From contig LS999830.1 in NCBI GenBank assembly GCA_900537185.1, forward strand, positions 359,440 to 423,439: a stretch of 64,000 nt of DNA, given 5' to 3'. Under the pieces are notes generated by a model, which was given only the letters and a program-made list of their open reading frames with translations, was not told where the DNA came from and ran no database searches. Positions 9,290-18,130 of the stretch are shown here, in pieces (the stretch's first letter is position 1; every line of letters begins with the position of its first letter). The position numbers and the translations under genes are program-made. This DNA is from Cytophagales bacterium Alg240-R148 (GTDB taxonomy: Bacteria > Bacteroidota > Bacteroidia > Cytophagales > Cyclobacteriaceae).

Positions 9290-10036
9290 ATGTCAAAGAC
9301 AACAATTAACCCGGAAGGTAAAACAGTTTTTATTAGTGGATCGAACAGAGGCATCGGAAAGGCCTTGGCTCTTGAATTTTTGAGTAATGGAGCCGCAAAA
9401 GTATATGCTGGTGCAAGAAACCCCGCATCACTAACCGAACTGGCCCAGCAATTTGAAGGCCGGTTGATTCCTGTCCAATTGGACGTAACCGACGAACAAT
9501 CTATTGCCGCTGCTGCGCAACAAATTGATAAGGTAGATATTTTGGTAAATAACGCCGGTATTTTTGCCATGGGAGGCATTATTAACGGGGATGTATTAGG
9601 TAGTTTAAAAACAAACTTAGATGTAAATGTTTGGGGTGTGGTAAAATTAACCAATGCGCTAAAAGATAAGTTAATTCAACCCAATGGTGCTATTATTAAT
9701 ATTTCATCGGTAGCAGGTCTTGGCAACATGCCAATGGCAGGTACTTATAGCGTTAGTAAGGCTGCGGTACATAGTGTAACGCAAGGGTTAAGAGGAGAAT
9801 TGGCCAATGAAGCTTTTTTGGTAATGGGTGTTTACCCCGGACCGATTGATACAGACATGGCCAAAGACATACAAATGGACAAAGATTCACCAGAAAATGT
9901 AGCTAAGAATGTTATTATTGGGTTAAAAGAAGGCGTAGAAGACATTTTTCCGGATGCAATGTCATCGGAAATCAACAAACTCTACTCTAGCAACCCAAAA
10001 GGACTGGAACAACAATTTTCTGCTTTTGTAGGATAA
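9290..10036 (+). CDS. Short-chain dehydrogenase/reductase (SDR)
   Basis: A 248-residue classical SDR. The Rossmann motif is GSNRGIG (residues 17-23, with Ser in place of the usual Thr just before it), the structural motif NNAG is at 87-90, and the catalytic residues are Ser139/140, Tyr153 and Lys157 in YSVSK. The adenine-binding aspartate in LDVTD (D65) is present. It should reduce or oxidise a carbonyl/alcohol using NAD(P)H; the substrate is unknown. It sits alone between a divergent LysR gene and a strong terminator, so it is probably a single-gene LysR-controlled unit. Confidence 0.93.
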   Translation: MSKTTINPEGKTVFISGSNRGIGKALALEFLSNGAAKVYAGARNPASLTELAQQFEGRLIPVQLDVTDEQSIAAAAQQIDKVDILVNNAGIFAMGGIINGDVLGSLKTNLDVNVWGVVKLTNALKDKLIQPNGAIINISSVAGLGNMPMAGTYSVSKAAVHSVTQGLRGELANEAFLVMGVYPGPIDTDMAKDIQMDKDSPENVAKNVIIGLKEGVEDIFPDAMSSEINKLYSSNPKGLEQQFSAFVG

Positions 10037-10039
10037 AAA

Positions 10040-10069
10040 AAGCGGCCGGTTCATAGCCGGCCGCTTTTT
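10040..10069. terminator. Strong GC-rich terminator after the SDR gene
   Basis: The stem GCGGCCGG/CCGGCCGC has a seven-base loop and is flanked by A-runs and T-runs. It can serve both the SDR gene and the convergent permease gene that stops at 10074. Confidence 0.9.
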
Positions 10070-10073
10070 ATTA

Positions 10074-12740
10074 TCAATCATTTTTTAACACTTCAATTGG
10101 TTCTATTTTACTCGTTTTCAGCGCATGATGCACAATTGACAACAAGAGTACCCCTACCATAATAAAAATTGTAAGAGCTGGTATGCTGCCGTTTAGCTGA
10201 ACCTTGTAAGCAAAATTTTCTAACCATTTTTGCCCCGTGTATACCAACAAGGGCAAGGCAATAGCAAAGGATATTGATAATATCCAAAAATACATTTTAC
10301 CTAGTTGAAATATCAAACCCAATTGGTTGGCTCCTAGTATTCTTCTAATACCGAATTCTTTTGTTTTACCATTTAGACTAATTCCTATCAAGCCAAAAAG
10401 CCCCATGGCTGCAATTATAATGGCCAAGATAGTGGACACTGTTAATATTTTTTTCCAGCGTGAATAGGCCCTATAAAAAGAGGCAATATCATCTGCCATA
10501 AAGGAATACTTCATTGGCACATCTGGTTCTATTTGTTCCCATTCTTCCTTTATAACTTGCAATGCCTCCTGCGTATTGCCAGCTTCAATTTTAACTATTA
10601 TGTTCTCATATTCCGACTCTTCTGGGTCCATAGACATCAAAGCTGGTAATGGCCTGTCTTCTAAGCTTTCAAAGTTAAAGTCTTTAACCACCCCTACTAC
10701 CACCGGATCTGGTTTGTCCCCGTCATAAAACCCTTCTACCACTTCTCCAATACCATTTTGCCAACCAAAGGTTTTTACAAAAGCTTCATTAACTACTACT
10801 GCTTCCGTAATATCAGTTGTCAGTTCAGGGTTAAAATTGCGTCCTCGAAGCAATTCAATATTTAATGTGCTTAGATAGGTAGGGTCAACCCTAAAATAAT
10901 GGAAAGACTTGCTTTCCCCTTTGTAATCTATTCCGTAGGTCATACTGCCTTTGGCAAAAGCTCTACTGGTTGCACTTGCAGATGCAATACTGCTGTGTGT
11001 CAACAATTCATTTTTAAATGTTGTATACAGCAAATCATTGGCTGTATTTAAGTCGATAACCAGTACATTTTCAGGATTAAAGCCCAACGACTTTTTCTGT
11101 ATAAAACTGAGTTGTTTGTTCATTAGCAATACAAAAGACAACAAAACAGCGGCGGCTGTTAATTGAAACCCTAACATGAATTGAGTAAAAGTGGAGGATT
11201 TTCCAATTTTAGCGTTCGTTTTAAAAGCTTTGGCCACAGGCAATCGAGCCAGTAATATCGATGGGTACAAGCCAGCAATAAAACCTACAACTAAACCAAA
11301 AACACAGACAAACAAAAATAAGCTTATTGAAAAATAAGCGGTCATCCCTGATTGGTTAACTAATGTTCCAAAGTAGGGCAATAACAGGTAAGAAAGAAGC
11401 AAACCTACCATGGTAGAAATCATGCTCAACACCATGGATTCTATTAAAAATTGTGTCCTAATTTGTCCTTTTGAGGAACCTATCGTCCTTCTCATGGCAA
11501 TTTCTTTTAGCCTATTCGACGACCTTCCAATGGTAATACTTACGAAGTTGACTCCTCCTATCAACAAAATTAGCAATGCTACCAAACTTAGATAGACCAA
11601 CCTCATTTTTCTGCTGTCATCTGTTTTTCCATCCCAAATAACTCCATTCAAATGAATGTCTGTAAACAATTGTAATCTAAAACCTGCCATTGCTTGGTTT
11701 TTATTGCCCCACTCTCCATCTTCATAAAGGCTTTTGAGGTCCTCACCAAAATGTTCCAACCACAACTGTTCTAGTTTAACATTAAAGTCCAACGGGTTGC
11801 TCTGTGGACGCAACAAACAATAGGTGTTTAAAAAACTGGTTCTCCAAGAATTGCCAGAATTGGAAAGCTCTTTGTTAAACTCTAAAGGAAGAATTGCCAT
11901 TGGCACTATTATTTGAGGTTGTAGACTGGAGTTTATGGGAGCAGATTCAAATACACCTGTCACTTCAAAAGGTATGTATTTTTTGTTCATTCTAATTTCC
12001 AAAGTATTGCCTACTGCATTCTCATATCCGAAAAACTCTTGGGCCATTTCTTCCGACAACACGACTGAATAGGGCACATCAAATAGGTGTTTTTTATTGC
12101 CAGAGGTCACTTTGAACGAAAACACATCAAAATAAGAAGGATCGGCTATAGTGATGCTAATTTTGGATTTGTTGTTTTTGGTTTGAACAAATCTCGAGAA
12201 ATTAAAAGAACGGGTGACATGTTCAATTTCTTGAAAGCTTTCTTGAAGTGCCGGTGCCAACGGCAACATAGTAGCAGTCCCTTCCTGTTTAATTGACCCA
12301 TTTTCTTCAAACTGCAGAGTATTCAATCTGTAAAGGCGTTCTTTGTTCGATAAATGTTGGTCGTAACTTAGTTCATTGTAAATGTAAACCGCTAATAAAA
12401 TGCTGCACATAATACCTAGTGAAAGGCTCAATCCATTGATACCAGCATAAAGTTTTTGGCGTTTTAAATTTCTAAAGCCAATAATGGCATAGCTTTTAAA
12501 TAACATATTGGAAGAGGTTTTTATAGGGCTTCTTTTGAAATTAGAAAAACGAAGAAATTTGAGCCCAGAAGTTATATATTTAAATTTGGCCTTTTTGATG
12601 GAATAAAGGCTACAATTATCTTGATAAGCCTCGTATAGATCCCCCAATATTTCATCTTGAATGGATTCGATACATAAATATTCAATGATCCGTTCTATCC
12701 ATTTTGGCGGATTGGGCCGATTTTGTGGCGCTACATCCAT
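10074..12740 (-). CDS. FtsX/MacB-type ABC transporter permease with N-terminal prefix domain
   Basis: An 888-residue membrane protein. Residues 1-75 form a cytoplasmic helical prefix (PPKWIERIIEYLC, DEILGDLYEAYQ) of the type found on permeases encoded beside PadR regulators. Then come two MacB-like halves: a membrane helix near residue 100, a periplasmic MacB_PCD domain, an FtsX block of three helices around 375-480, a fourth helix near 520, a second periplasmic region, and a C-terminal FtsX block ending GVLLLSIVHHALK. IRRILGAN is the conserved FtsX loop. No ATPase is encoded beside it, so its partner must lie elsewhere. Such proteins act in lipoprotein or peptide export, or in mechanotransmission. 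The PadR regulator starts upstream and ends one base before this ATG. Confidence 0.9.
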   Translation of the reverse strand: MDVAPQNRPNPPKWIERIIEYLCIESIQDEILGDLYEAYQDNCSLYSIKKAKFKYITSGLKFLRFSNFKRSPIKTSSNMLFKSYAIIGFRNLKRQKLYAGINGLSLSLGIMCSILLAVYIYNELSYDQHLSNKERLYRLNTLQFEENGSIKQEGTATMLPLAPALQESFQEIEHVTRSFNFSRFVQTKNNKSKISITIADPSYFDVFSFKVTSGNKKHLFDVPYSVVLSEEMAQEFFGYENAVGNTLEIRMNKKYIPFEVTGVFESAPINSSLQPQIIVPMAILPLEFNKELSNSGNSWRTSFLNTYCLLRPQSNPLDFNVKLEQLWLEHFGEDLKSLYEDGEWGNKNQAMAGFRLQLFTDIHLNGVIWDGKTDDSRKMRLVYLSLVALLILLIGGVNFVSITIGRSSNRLKEIAMRRTIGSSKGQIRTQFLIESMVLSMISTMVGLLLSYLLLPYFGTLVNQSGMTAYFSISLFLFVCVFGLVVGFIAGLYPSILLARLPVAKAFKTNAKIGKSSTFTQFMLGFQLTAAAVLLSFVLLMNKQLSFIQKKSLGFNPENVLVIDLNTANDLLYTTFKNELLTHSSIASASATSRAFAKGSMTYGIDYKGESKSFHYFRVDPTYLSTLNIELLRGRNFNPELTTDITEAVVVNEAFVKTFGWQNGIGEVVEGFYDGDKPDPVVVGVVKDFNFESLEDRPLPALMSMDPEESEYENIIVKIEAGNTQEALQVIKEEWEQIEPDVPMKYSFMADDIASFYRAYSRWKKILTVSTILAIIIAAMGLFGLIGISLNGKTKEFGIRRILGANQLGLIFQLGKMYFWILSISFAIALPLLVYTGQKWLENFAYKVQLNGSIPALTIFIMVGVLLLSIVHHALKTSKIEPIEVLKND

Positions 12741-12741
12741 A

Positions 12742-13059
12742 TTAAAAACTTTGGGGTACTAAATTCCACAACCTTAGGCGGTTATTTTTAATTTCTTCAA
12801 TAGCCCTTTTTCCCGTATTGGTAATATTAAAAACCCTTTTTTTCCGTCCTCCCCGTTCTTCGCCTGCTTGGTGCAAGGTAGAATTAACAAAGCCTTTTTT
12901 TTCCAATCGGGTTAATACCGCATGAACCGCACTTAGCGATAATTTTTTATTCATGTGTTCCTCGTATGCCTTAACAAGTGCATAGGCGTAGGCATCCTCT
13001 TCTGCAACTACTACCAACAGTAAGATACTTTCTTCAAGGGTTCCAAGACTAAATTCCAT
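12742..13059 (-). CDS. PadR family transcriptional regulator
   Basis: A 105-residue winged-helix repressor when started at the ATG at 13059. I reject a longer frame from 13113 because its extra 18 residues are hydrophobic and the family begins at MEFSLGTLEESILLL. The PadR core is LSAVHAVLTRLEKKGFV followed by the beta wing GRKKRVFNITNTGKRAI. It shares an operon with the FtsX-type permease, which is the usual pairing for permeases with the prefix domain. The start codon lies inside a TATACTC/GAGTATA inverted repeat, which suggests autorepression. Confidence 0.9.
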   Translation of the reverse strand: MEFSLGTLEESILLLVVVAEEDAYAYALVKAYEEHMNKKLSLSAVHAVLTRLEKKGFVNSTLHQAGEERGGRKKRVFNITNTGKRAIEEIKNNRLRLWNLVPQSF

Positions 13060-13082
13060 ATACTCAACTTTTGTAGAGTATA
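13059..13082. promoter_or_regulatory. Inverted repeat at the padR start, candidate PadR operator
   Basis: TATACTC and GAGTATA, 7-bp arms with a 10-base spacer, touch the first base of the padR ATG. PadR-type operators often contain palindromes built on such A/T-rich halves, so autoregulation is a reasonable inference. Confidence 0.5.
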
Positions 13083-13093
13083 AAGGTAATAAA

Positions 13094-13133
13094 AAAAAGT
13101 ATATAATCAACACTTGTAGACTATATACTTTTT
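13094..13133. promoter_or_regulatory. 12-bp inverted repeat upstream of padR (operator or terminator)
   Basis: Perfect arms AAAAAGTATATA and TATATACTTTTT with a 16-base spacer. Further AGTATA copies stand at 13152 and 13170. It repeats the AGTATA half-site of the palindrome at 13059. Read on the reverse strand the hairpin ends in eight T, so it could also terminate the MFS gene that stops at 13193. Confidence 0.5.
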
Positions 13134-13192
13134 AGTTTATTGCGTGAATGCAAGTATAAACCCAAGAACTAACTATAGAAGTATATAAAAGG

Positions 13193-14413
13193 TTAACGCC
13201 TCAGCTTACTTTTAAAACGTGGTTCAACCAATAAAAAAAGCACCCCGGCAATCAATGCCAACATAGTGAGCGTGAGCAACAAGGTATCAAATCCAAATTG
13301 GGCCGACATATTAAGGCCTAAAAAATGACCAAAAGTATGGGACAATGAAAATGTCATCGTATAATAAGCCATGTACCTAGCTTCGTTGCCTCCAGTACCC
13401 CGTTGCATGGAAATGGAATTGGTTAATGGAAAACACAGCATTTCTGCTACAGTAGCCACCAACATACCTGCCACCAATATACCGTTCCAGTCAAAAGCCC
13501 ACATCAACCAAAAACTAAGCGACAACAGCACACTGCTCCAGGCTATAATTTTAAATTTCGAAAAATTCGGACTATCCAAAGCATAGATTAAAGGCATTTC
13601 TATTAAAAATATCAAGGCGCCATTAATAGAAAGTAACCAGCCAACTTGGTCTTCTGTTAACATCCTAATGTCTTTGTAATATACCGGTATGGCAGAGAAA
13701 TACTGAACAAAAACAAATGAGAACAACAAAACAGCCACTAAAAAAAACATAAAAGGATAATCGGACATTATTTTCTTATGAGAATGTCTTGCAATCTTTT
13801 CGCTTGTTGGTCTTGCCTCTTTTTTAGGCAAGACTACCCAAATTAAAACACCTGCTGCTATGCAAGTAACAGCATCCACAACAAACAGATATTGGTAGCC
13901 AATTCCAACAATGATCAAACCTCCTAATGCTGGTCCAACTGAAAACCCCAAGTTGATTGCCAATCGTATCAATGTAATGGCCCGTGTTCGATTTTCAGGC
14001 ACGGCGTAATCGGCCAATGCTACAAAAACAGCAGGTCTAAAAACATCAATTACCATTGCGGTAACAAACATACCGGCACAAAACCACTCCAAAGTTTGAA
14101 AATATCCCAGAAAATAAAAGCAAATGCCTCCTAAGACCAAACTACCAATCATGGTTTTATATGCCCCTACATGCGTAGAGAGTTCTCCTCCGATCCATGC
14201 CCCACAAAAGGAGCCCATTCCATAAAACAACATCACGATTCCGACTTGCCCCATTTCAAAGCCTAAAGCACTGGTCAGGTATATCGATAAAAAAGGCAAC
14301 ACCATGGCTCCTGCCCTGTTGATTAAAGAAGCCAAAGCCAACCACCATACTTCTTTGGTAAACCCAGAAAAGGACTTTTTGTAGTATAAAAAAGCCTGGA
14401 GCATGTGTTTCAT
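13193..14413 (-). CDS. MFS exporter, 12-helix DHA1-like
   Basis: A 406-residue polytopic protein. The MFS signature in the first cytoplasmic loop is degenerate (WIGGELSTHVGAYKTMIGS), and helix 5 holds a motif-C-like GFSVGPALGGLI. RTRAITLIRLAINLG is the helix 4-5 region. It resembles MdtH/YfcJ-type drug or metabolite exporters. The predicted number of hydrophobic stretches is about 12, with a central basic loop (KKEARPTSEKIARHSHKK). It lies upstream of padR on the same strand with a 133-base gap that holds the AGTATA repeats, so it may or may not belong to the PadR regulon. Confidence 0.85.
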   Translation of the reverse strand: MKHMLQAFLYYKKSFSGFTKEVWWLALASLINRAGAMVLPFLSIYLTSALGFEMGQVGIVMLFYGMGSFCGAWIGGELSTHVGAYKTMIGSLVLGGICFYFLGYFQTLEWFCAGMFVTAMVIDVFRPAVFVALADYAVPENRTRAITLIRLAINLGFSVGPALGGLIIVGIGYQYLFVVDAVTCIAAGVLIWVVLPKKEARPTSEKIARHSHKKIMSDYPFMFFLVAVLLFSFVFVQYFSAIPVYYKDIRMLTEDQVGWLLSINGALIFLIEMPLIYALDSPNFSKFKIIAWSSVLLSLSFWLMWAFDWNGILVAGMLVATVAEMLCFPLTNSISMQRGTGGNEARYMAYYTMTFSLSHTFGHFLGLNMSAQFGFDTLLLTLTMLALIAGVLFLLVEPRFKSKLRR

Positions 14414-14486
14414 AGCTTTAAAAAATAAGAAGTGAAACTATACCTACGGTTTTCTACATCAAGGGTTGGCAAAAGATAAATAATTA

Positions 14487-15353
14487 TTAGTTAATCTTTT
14501 GAATAACAGGGTTGAACGCCTTAGAGGCCACTCGAACTTTGTCGCCGATTTCAATAAAATTTGCTTCGTGGTGCGTTACCACCACTTTGCAAGCCTCATT
14601 ATTAATTAGAACCGTAATTATATGGAGTATACCGGATGGTGTTTTATCCACCACTACACCATTAAAACTGAATTTACCACTAATGGAAGCGGTACCATAT
14701 ACCTGATCCGCCGTTCCTTCCTTAACAACAGATCCTTTGTCTAATTGAATAACTTTATCGGCTAAAATATAGGTTTCTGCTATGTCGTGGGTAACCATTA
14801 TTGTGGTTAATTTGTATTTTTTATGTACTTCAGAAATATACTGCTGCATTTTAGACCGCATGGCGTGGTCCAAAGCACCTAATGGTTCATCTAGGAGCAA
14901 TAATTTTGGTTGCCGACACAAAGCCATTGCCAAGGCTACCCTTTGTTTTTGTCCACCAGACAAATGACCAGGCACCTCTTTCAATAGATCTTGAAGTTCC
15001 ATTATAGACACCAATGTATCTTTTAATGTTTTGTTCTTCAGCTTTCCAAATGCATAGTCCATATTCCCTTCTACTGTCATATTCGGGAAAACTGCGTATT
15101 CTTGGAAAACGTAGCCAATATTCCTTTTTTGAGCTGGTACCAACGTTTTGGTCGACTTATCGAACCAACAATGGCCATCAAAGTGGATAACCCCTGCATC
15201 TGCCTCCAACAGGCCAGCCACAATTTTCAAAAATGTAGTTTTCCCAGATCCAGATGGCCCCACCAAACAGGTAAAAGTCCCTTCTTGAATGGTACACTCC
15301 ATTGTCAATTGGAATTCAGCGGCACCTAGTTTTTTAGTAATCGCTACATTCAT
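14487..15353 (-). CDS. modC: Molybdate ABC transporter ATP-binding protein
   Basis: A 288-residue ATPase. Walker A is GPSGSGKTT (near residue 33), the Q-loop VFQEYAVFP, the signature LSGGQKQRVALA, Walker B LLLLDEPLGALD, and the switch histidine is in VTHD. The last 65 residues form a C-terminal TOBE/Mop domain (ISGKFSFNGVVVDKTPSG), as in ModC, where oxyanions bind and inhibit transport. The ATG overlaps the modB stop by 4 bases. It is the last gene of the modA-Mop-modB-modC operon. Confidence 0.93.
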   Translation of the reverse strand: MNVAITKKLGAAEFQLTMECTIQEGTFTCLVGPSGSGKTTFLKIVAGLLEADAGVIHFDGHCWFDKSTKTLVPAQKRNIGYVFQEYAVFPNMTVEGNMDYAFGKLKNKTLKDTLVSIMELQDLLKEVPGHLSGGQKQRVALAMALCRQPKLLLLDEPLGALDHAMRSKMQQYISEVHKKYKLTTIMVTHDIAETYILADKVIQLDKGSVVKEGTADQVYGTASISGKFSFNGVVVDKTPSGILHIITVLINNEACKVVVTHHEANFIEIGDKVRVASKAFNPVIQKIN

Positions 15354-16027
15354 TTTTTAAAAAATTTAAAAAAACTGCCTTTGTTGAGTACATTAAGCAC
15401 CACCAATATGCCAAAACACAGTGCAAACAATACAATGGAATATTGATGGGCACTGTTATAATTTAAAGATTCTACTTCATCATAAATCGCGATGGATGCC
15501 ACCCTTGTAACCGAAGGAATATTGCCGCCAATCATTAAAACCACGCCAAACTCCCCAATTGTATGGGCAAAAGACAACACCAAACCAGTGAATATTGCAG
15601 GTTGGATGTTGGGCAGTAAAACTCTAATAAGAGTGGTAAACCTTGATTTACCTAACACATAACTTGCGGTTCTATACAATGAGGGCAAAGACGAGAAACC
15701 AGCTTGAAGGGGTTGTACCATAAATGGAAGGCTGTAAATAGTAGAAGCAACGATTAACCCCGGAAAGGAGAAAACCAATTGAATACCCAAGGTATGTTCT
15801 AACCAAGCACCTACTCCCGATTCCGGTGAAAACAGCAACAACAAATAAAAACCAATTACTGTCGGAGGTAAAACTATGGGCAAACTAATCAAAGATTCGA
15901 CTAAGACTTTCCACTTACTATTGGAATATGCCAACCAATAAGCAAGAGGAACAGCTACTACAAAAAGTATGATAGCCGTGAAAAAAGCCAATTCCAAAGA
16001 AAGCAATATAGGGGACCAATCCATCAT
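15350..16027 (-). CDS. modB: Molybdate ABC transporter permease
   Basis: A 225-residue inner-membrane protein with about five or six helices. The conserved cytoplasmic EAA-like loop that contacts ModC is visible as the stretch from TASYVLGKSRFTTLIRVLLP to AHTIGEFGVVLMIGGNIPS. ESLISLPIVLPPTVIGFYLL is highly characteristic of ModB. It forms the channel for molybdate or tungstate uptake. Its ATG overlaps the stop of the upstream Mop gene (ATGA), and its stop overlaps the modC start, so translation is probably coupled along the operon. Confidence 0.95.
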   Translation of the reverse strand: MMDWSPILLSLELAFFTAIILFVVAVPLAYWLAYSNSKWKVLVESLISLPIVLPPTVIGFYLLLLFSPESGVGAWLEHTLGIQLVFSFPGLIVASTIYSLPFMVQPLQAGFSSLPSLYRTASYVLGKSRFTTLIRVLLPNIQPAIFTGLVLSFAHTIGEFGVVLMIGGNIPSVTRVASIAIYDEVESLNYNSAHQYSIVLFALCFGILVVLNVLNKGSFFKFFKK

Positions 16028-16413
16028 GAACCGATCATAATTTCGTTGGATTTTATAAGGGCATGAATTTGTTGATCGGGTTCTATTCCAAGGTCTTCGA
16101 GAACGGAGTTGGTGACTACCGCAACCAATTCCGCATCCTTAACTTGCAGCTGTACCAAACTCATTAATTGTCCTTTTTCAATTGCAACCACTGTTGCAGG
16201 GATTTTATTTCTAATGCCTATACCCTCTACTGATTGGGTACATATTATAATTTCCGTCTCCTTGAAAAGCAATTCAATTTCTTGGCCCTTGGTATACGTT
16301 TCTCCTCCTTCTATAAGCACTACTTCAAACGCAACGCCATGAGACCGTACATGTACCAATCCCAAAGCTGATTCATTTTGTATGGAACTTATTGTACCCT
16401 TTAGTTTATTCAT
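16024..16413 (-). CDS. Stand-alone TOBE/Mop molybdate-binding protein
   Basis: A 129-residue protein made of two Mop (TOBE) repeats: NKLKGTISSIQNESALGLVHV and, from about residue 66, NKIPATVVAIEKGQLMSLVQL. There is no helix-turn-helix, so it is not a ModE regulator but resembles di-Mop oxyanion-storage or -binding proteins. I start it at the ATG at 16413, which lies inside the end of modA (8-base overlap); a longer frame from 16503 would overlap modA by almost 100 bases. It may buffer cytoplasmic molybdate or modulate transport (inference). Confidence 0.85.
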   Translation of the reverse strand: MNKLKGTISSIQNESALGLVHVRSHGVAFEVVLIEGGETYTKGQEIELLFKETEIIICTQSVEGIGIRNKIPATVVAIEKGQLMSLVQLQVKDAELVAVVTNSVLEDLGIEPDQQIHALIKSNEIMIGS

Positions 16414-17131
16414 GTTTGGAAGGTACGGCATAACCGTATTGAATGAAAATTTCTCTAGAAATATCCGATTGTAGAAAATTAAAAAAAGCCAGTGCATCGG
16501 CATTTTGATTCAGTACCAATGCGCCTTGCAACAAAGGTTCCTGTTTTTTATTGTTGACAATTTGAACATTCCAATGTTCGAGGTCAATCAAATGTTTTGT
16601 TGAAGCCGCAGTAACAGCCATTGCAACAGTGCCTGCAAACATAAATTGGTTTACTTGCCCCACACTCTCTCCAAAAACCAAACGCTCGAGCCAAACCGAA
16701 TCTTTACTACCTTGTAAGTATTGGAGCGCTGCACGACCATAAGGCGCAGTTTTGGGGTTGGGTATGGCCACTTTTCTATTGCCCTGTTCCGCAGCAATCG
16801 AATTTATATTTACACATAACAGCAATTGGCCTATGGCATATACCTGTGGGTCTTTTGGATAATTTTTTTTACTTTTTAGGTATTTGGGGTATTCCATATC
16901 CGCAGATACAAAAACATCAAAAGGTGCTCCTTGCATAATTTGCGCAGTCAATTTCCCTGAGGAACCAGCCGTTATGCCTACTGCAATTCCGGTCTCTTGT
17001 TCAAAAGCATCCGCAATTTCGCGCAAGGCAAATTGGGCATTGGCAGCTACTGCTAATTTTAAATCCGGCGTTTTATTATTATTACAAGAAAATAATACCA
17101 ACAACAGAAAAATGGGCCAACATTTCAACAT
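16406..17131 (-). CDS. modA: Molybdate-binding lipoprotein of the ABC transporter
   Basis: A 241-residue periplasmic binding protein. The lipobox LFSC puts the lipidated cysteine at residue 16. ModA signatures are LAVAANAQFALREIADAFE, TAGSSGKLTAQIMQGAPFDV and VSADMEYP. The serine-rich oxyanion pocket (SSGK) and the aspartate in FDVFVSAD fit the family. First gene of the operon. A TATATTTG box lies only 5 bases upstream of the ATG, too close to be confident of it as promoter. No molybdoenzyme gene is in the window. Confidence 0.93.
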   Translation of the reverse strand: MLKCWPIFLLLVLFSCNNNKTPDLKLAVAANAQFALREIADAFEQETGIAVGITAGSSGKLTAQIMQGAPFDVFVSADMEYPKYLKSKKNYPKDPQVYAIGQLLLCVNINSIAAEQGNRKVAIPNPKTAPYGRAALQYLQGSKDSVWLERLVFGESVGQVNQFMFAGTVAMAVTAASTKHLIDLEHWNVQIVNNKKQEPLLQGALVLNQNADALAFFNFLQSDISREIFIQYGYAVPSKHE

Positions 17132-17212
17132 ATTACAAATATAAAAGTACAGCCCATTTTTAAACCCATTAAAAGGAAATTAATGTTTTTTATAACTCCA
17201 CATGTTGGATTG

Positions 17213-17243
17213 TTGGAATTTATAAAATTGGCTTGTATGTTTG
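17213..17243 (+). promoter_or_regulatory. Candidate Bacteroidota promoter for the DUF3667 gene
   Basis: A TTG at 17213 and a TATGTTTG -7 box at 17236-17243 are separated by 20 bases, near the phylum consensus. The box contains the TTG that would give a longer protein, which favours the ATG at 17265. Confidence 0.5.
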
Positions 17244-17264
17244 AAATTTAGCCAACCTTGTGAT

Positions 17265-18047
17265 ATGCCTGCTTGTTATAATTGTAATCGCCCAGTAGAA
17301 GGTAATTTTTGTTCGAATTGTGGACAATCCATGCAAGTCAAAAGACTTTCCTTCAAAAACTTATTCCATGATGTTCAGAATAAATTATTTGGGATTGATA
17401 ACAAGTACTTCAGAACCATTGTCGATTTATTCGTACATCCAGGCGTTGTATTTAGGTCTTACATCAGTGGAAACAGAGTTAAATACACTGGGGGAGCTGG
17501 ATTTTTCTTCATTTGTATTACCATACTAGTTTTGCATATGTCCTTTTTTGGAATTGACTTTGCTGCCTTTATTGATGCAACTGGCGCGAATGCTTTGGGA
17601 GATGAAGTATACCAAAAAAATGATTTTTCCATTTGGATGCAAAGGAAGATCAGTCAAAATTTTAGAATATTTAACTTTTTGCAAATTCCGATAATGGCAT
17701 TTAGTAGCCTTTTATTTTTCAAAAAACAGAGGCTTACTTTCTTGGAGTTTATGACTTTTTCATTTTACTACAGTGGCCTAATTGCGCTGGTCTCATTTTT
17801 GGATGTTTCTATTTACCACTTTTTTGGTCTTTTCTTAGGAGTTGAATGGATGAAAATTGCATTTAGTGCTTTGTTGGCAGGTTGGTTTGCATACTCGTGT
17901 TTTGACGAAAAAAGAAAATGGTGGACTTTTACCAAAGGTGTGTTGGTTTCTATGTTGTCTACTTTTTTCTTTATGATGGCCGTTATGCTGGCTATAGTAG
18001 TATATTTAATAACCAACCCTGAATTGGTAAAAACCTTAAAACCATAA
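17265..18047 (+). CDS. DUF3667 membrane protein with N-terminal zinc ribbon
   Basis: A 260-residue protein. It opens with a C4 zinc ribbon, CYNCNRPVEGNFCSNCGQ, followed by the DUF3667 signature: SFKNLFHDVQN, GIDNKYFRTIVDLFVHPG and YISGNRVKYTGGAGFFF. Four or so membrane helices come after. DUF3667 proteins are common in Bacteroidota and of unknown function. I prefer the ATG at 17265 to a TTG at 17241, since the latter falls in a promoter-like box and would add eight residues before the ribbon. It is divergent from the molybdate operon. Confidence 0.85.
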   Translation: MPACYNCNRPVEGNFCSNCGQSMQVKRLSFKNLFHDVQNKLFGIDNKYFRTIVDLFVHPGVVFRSYISGNRVKYTGGAGFFFICITILVLHMSFFGIDFAAFIDATGANALGDEVYQKNDFSIWMQRKISQNFRIFNFLQIPIMAFSSLLFFKKQRLTFLEFMTFSFYYSGLIALVSFLDVSIYHFFGLFLGVEWMKIAFSALLAGWFAYSCFDEKRKWWTFTKGVLVSMLSTFFFMMAVMLAIVVYLITNPELVKTLKP

Positions 18048-18130
18048 TAGATTTAATTTTATTGCATGACATCCAGTAATTAAGCCTTTTAGAATTTTGA
18101 TTCTGCAGAGGCAGTATTACCAATTATAAT

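Noticed and set aside
8767-9654. Open frames opposite the LysR and SDR genes
   Set aside because: Both lie opposite genes with clear HTH and SDR motifs. The translations show no known domain.
16413-16503. A longer start for the Mop protein
   Set aside because: It would overlap modA by nearly 100 bases in another frame and add residues not seen in Mop proteins. The ATG at 16413 fits better.
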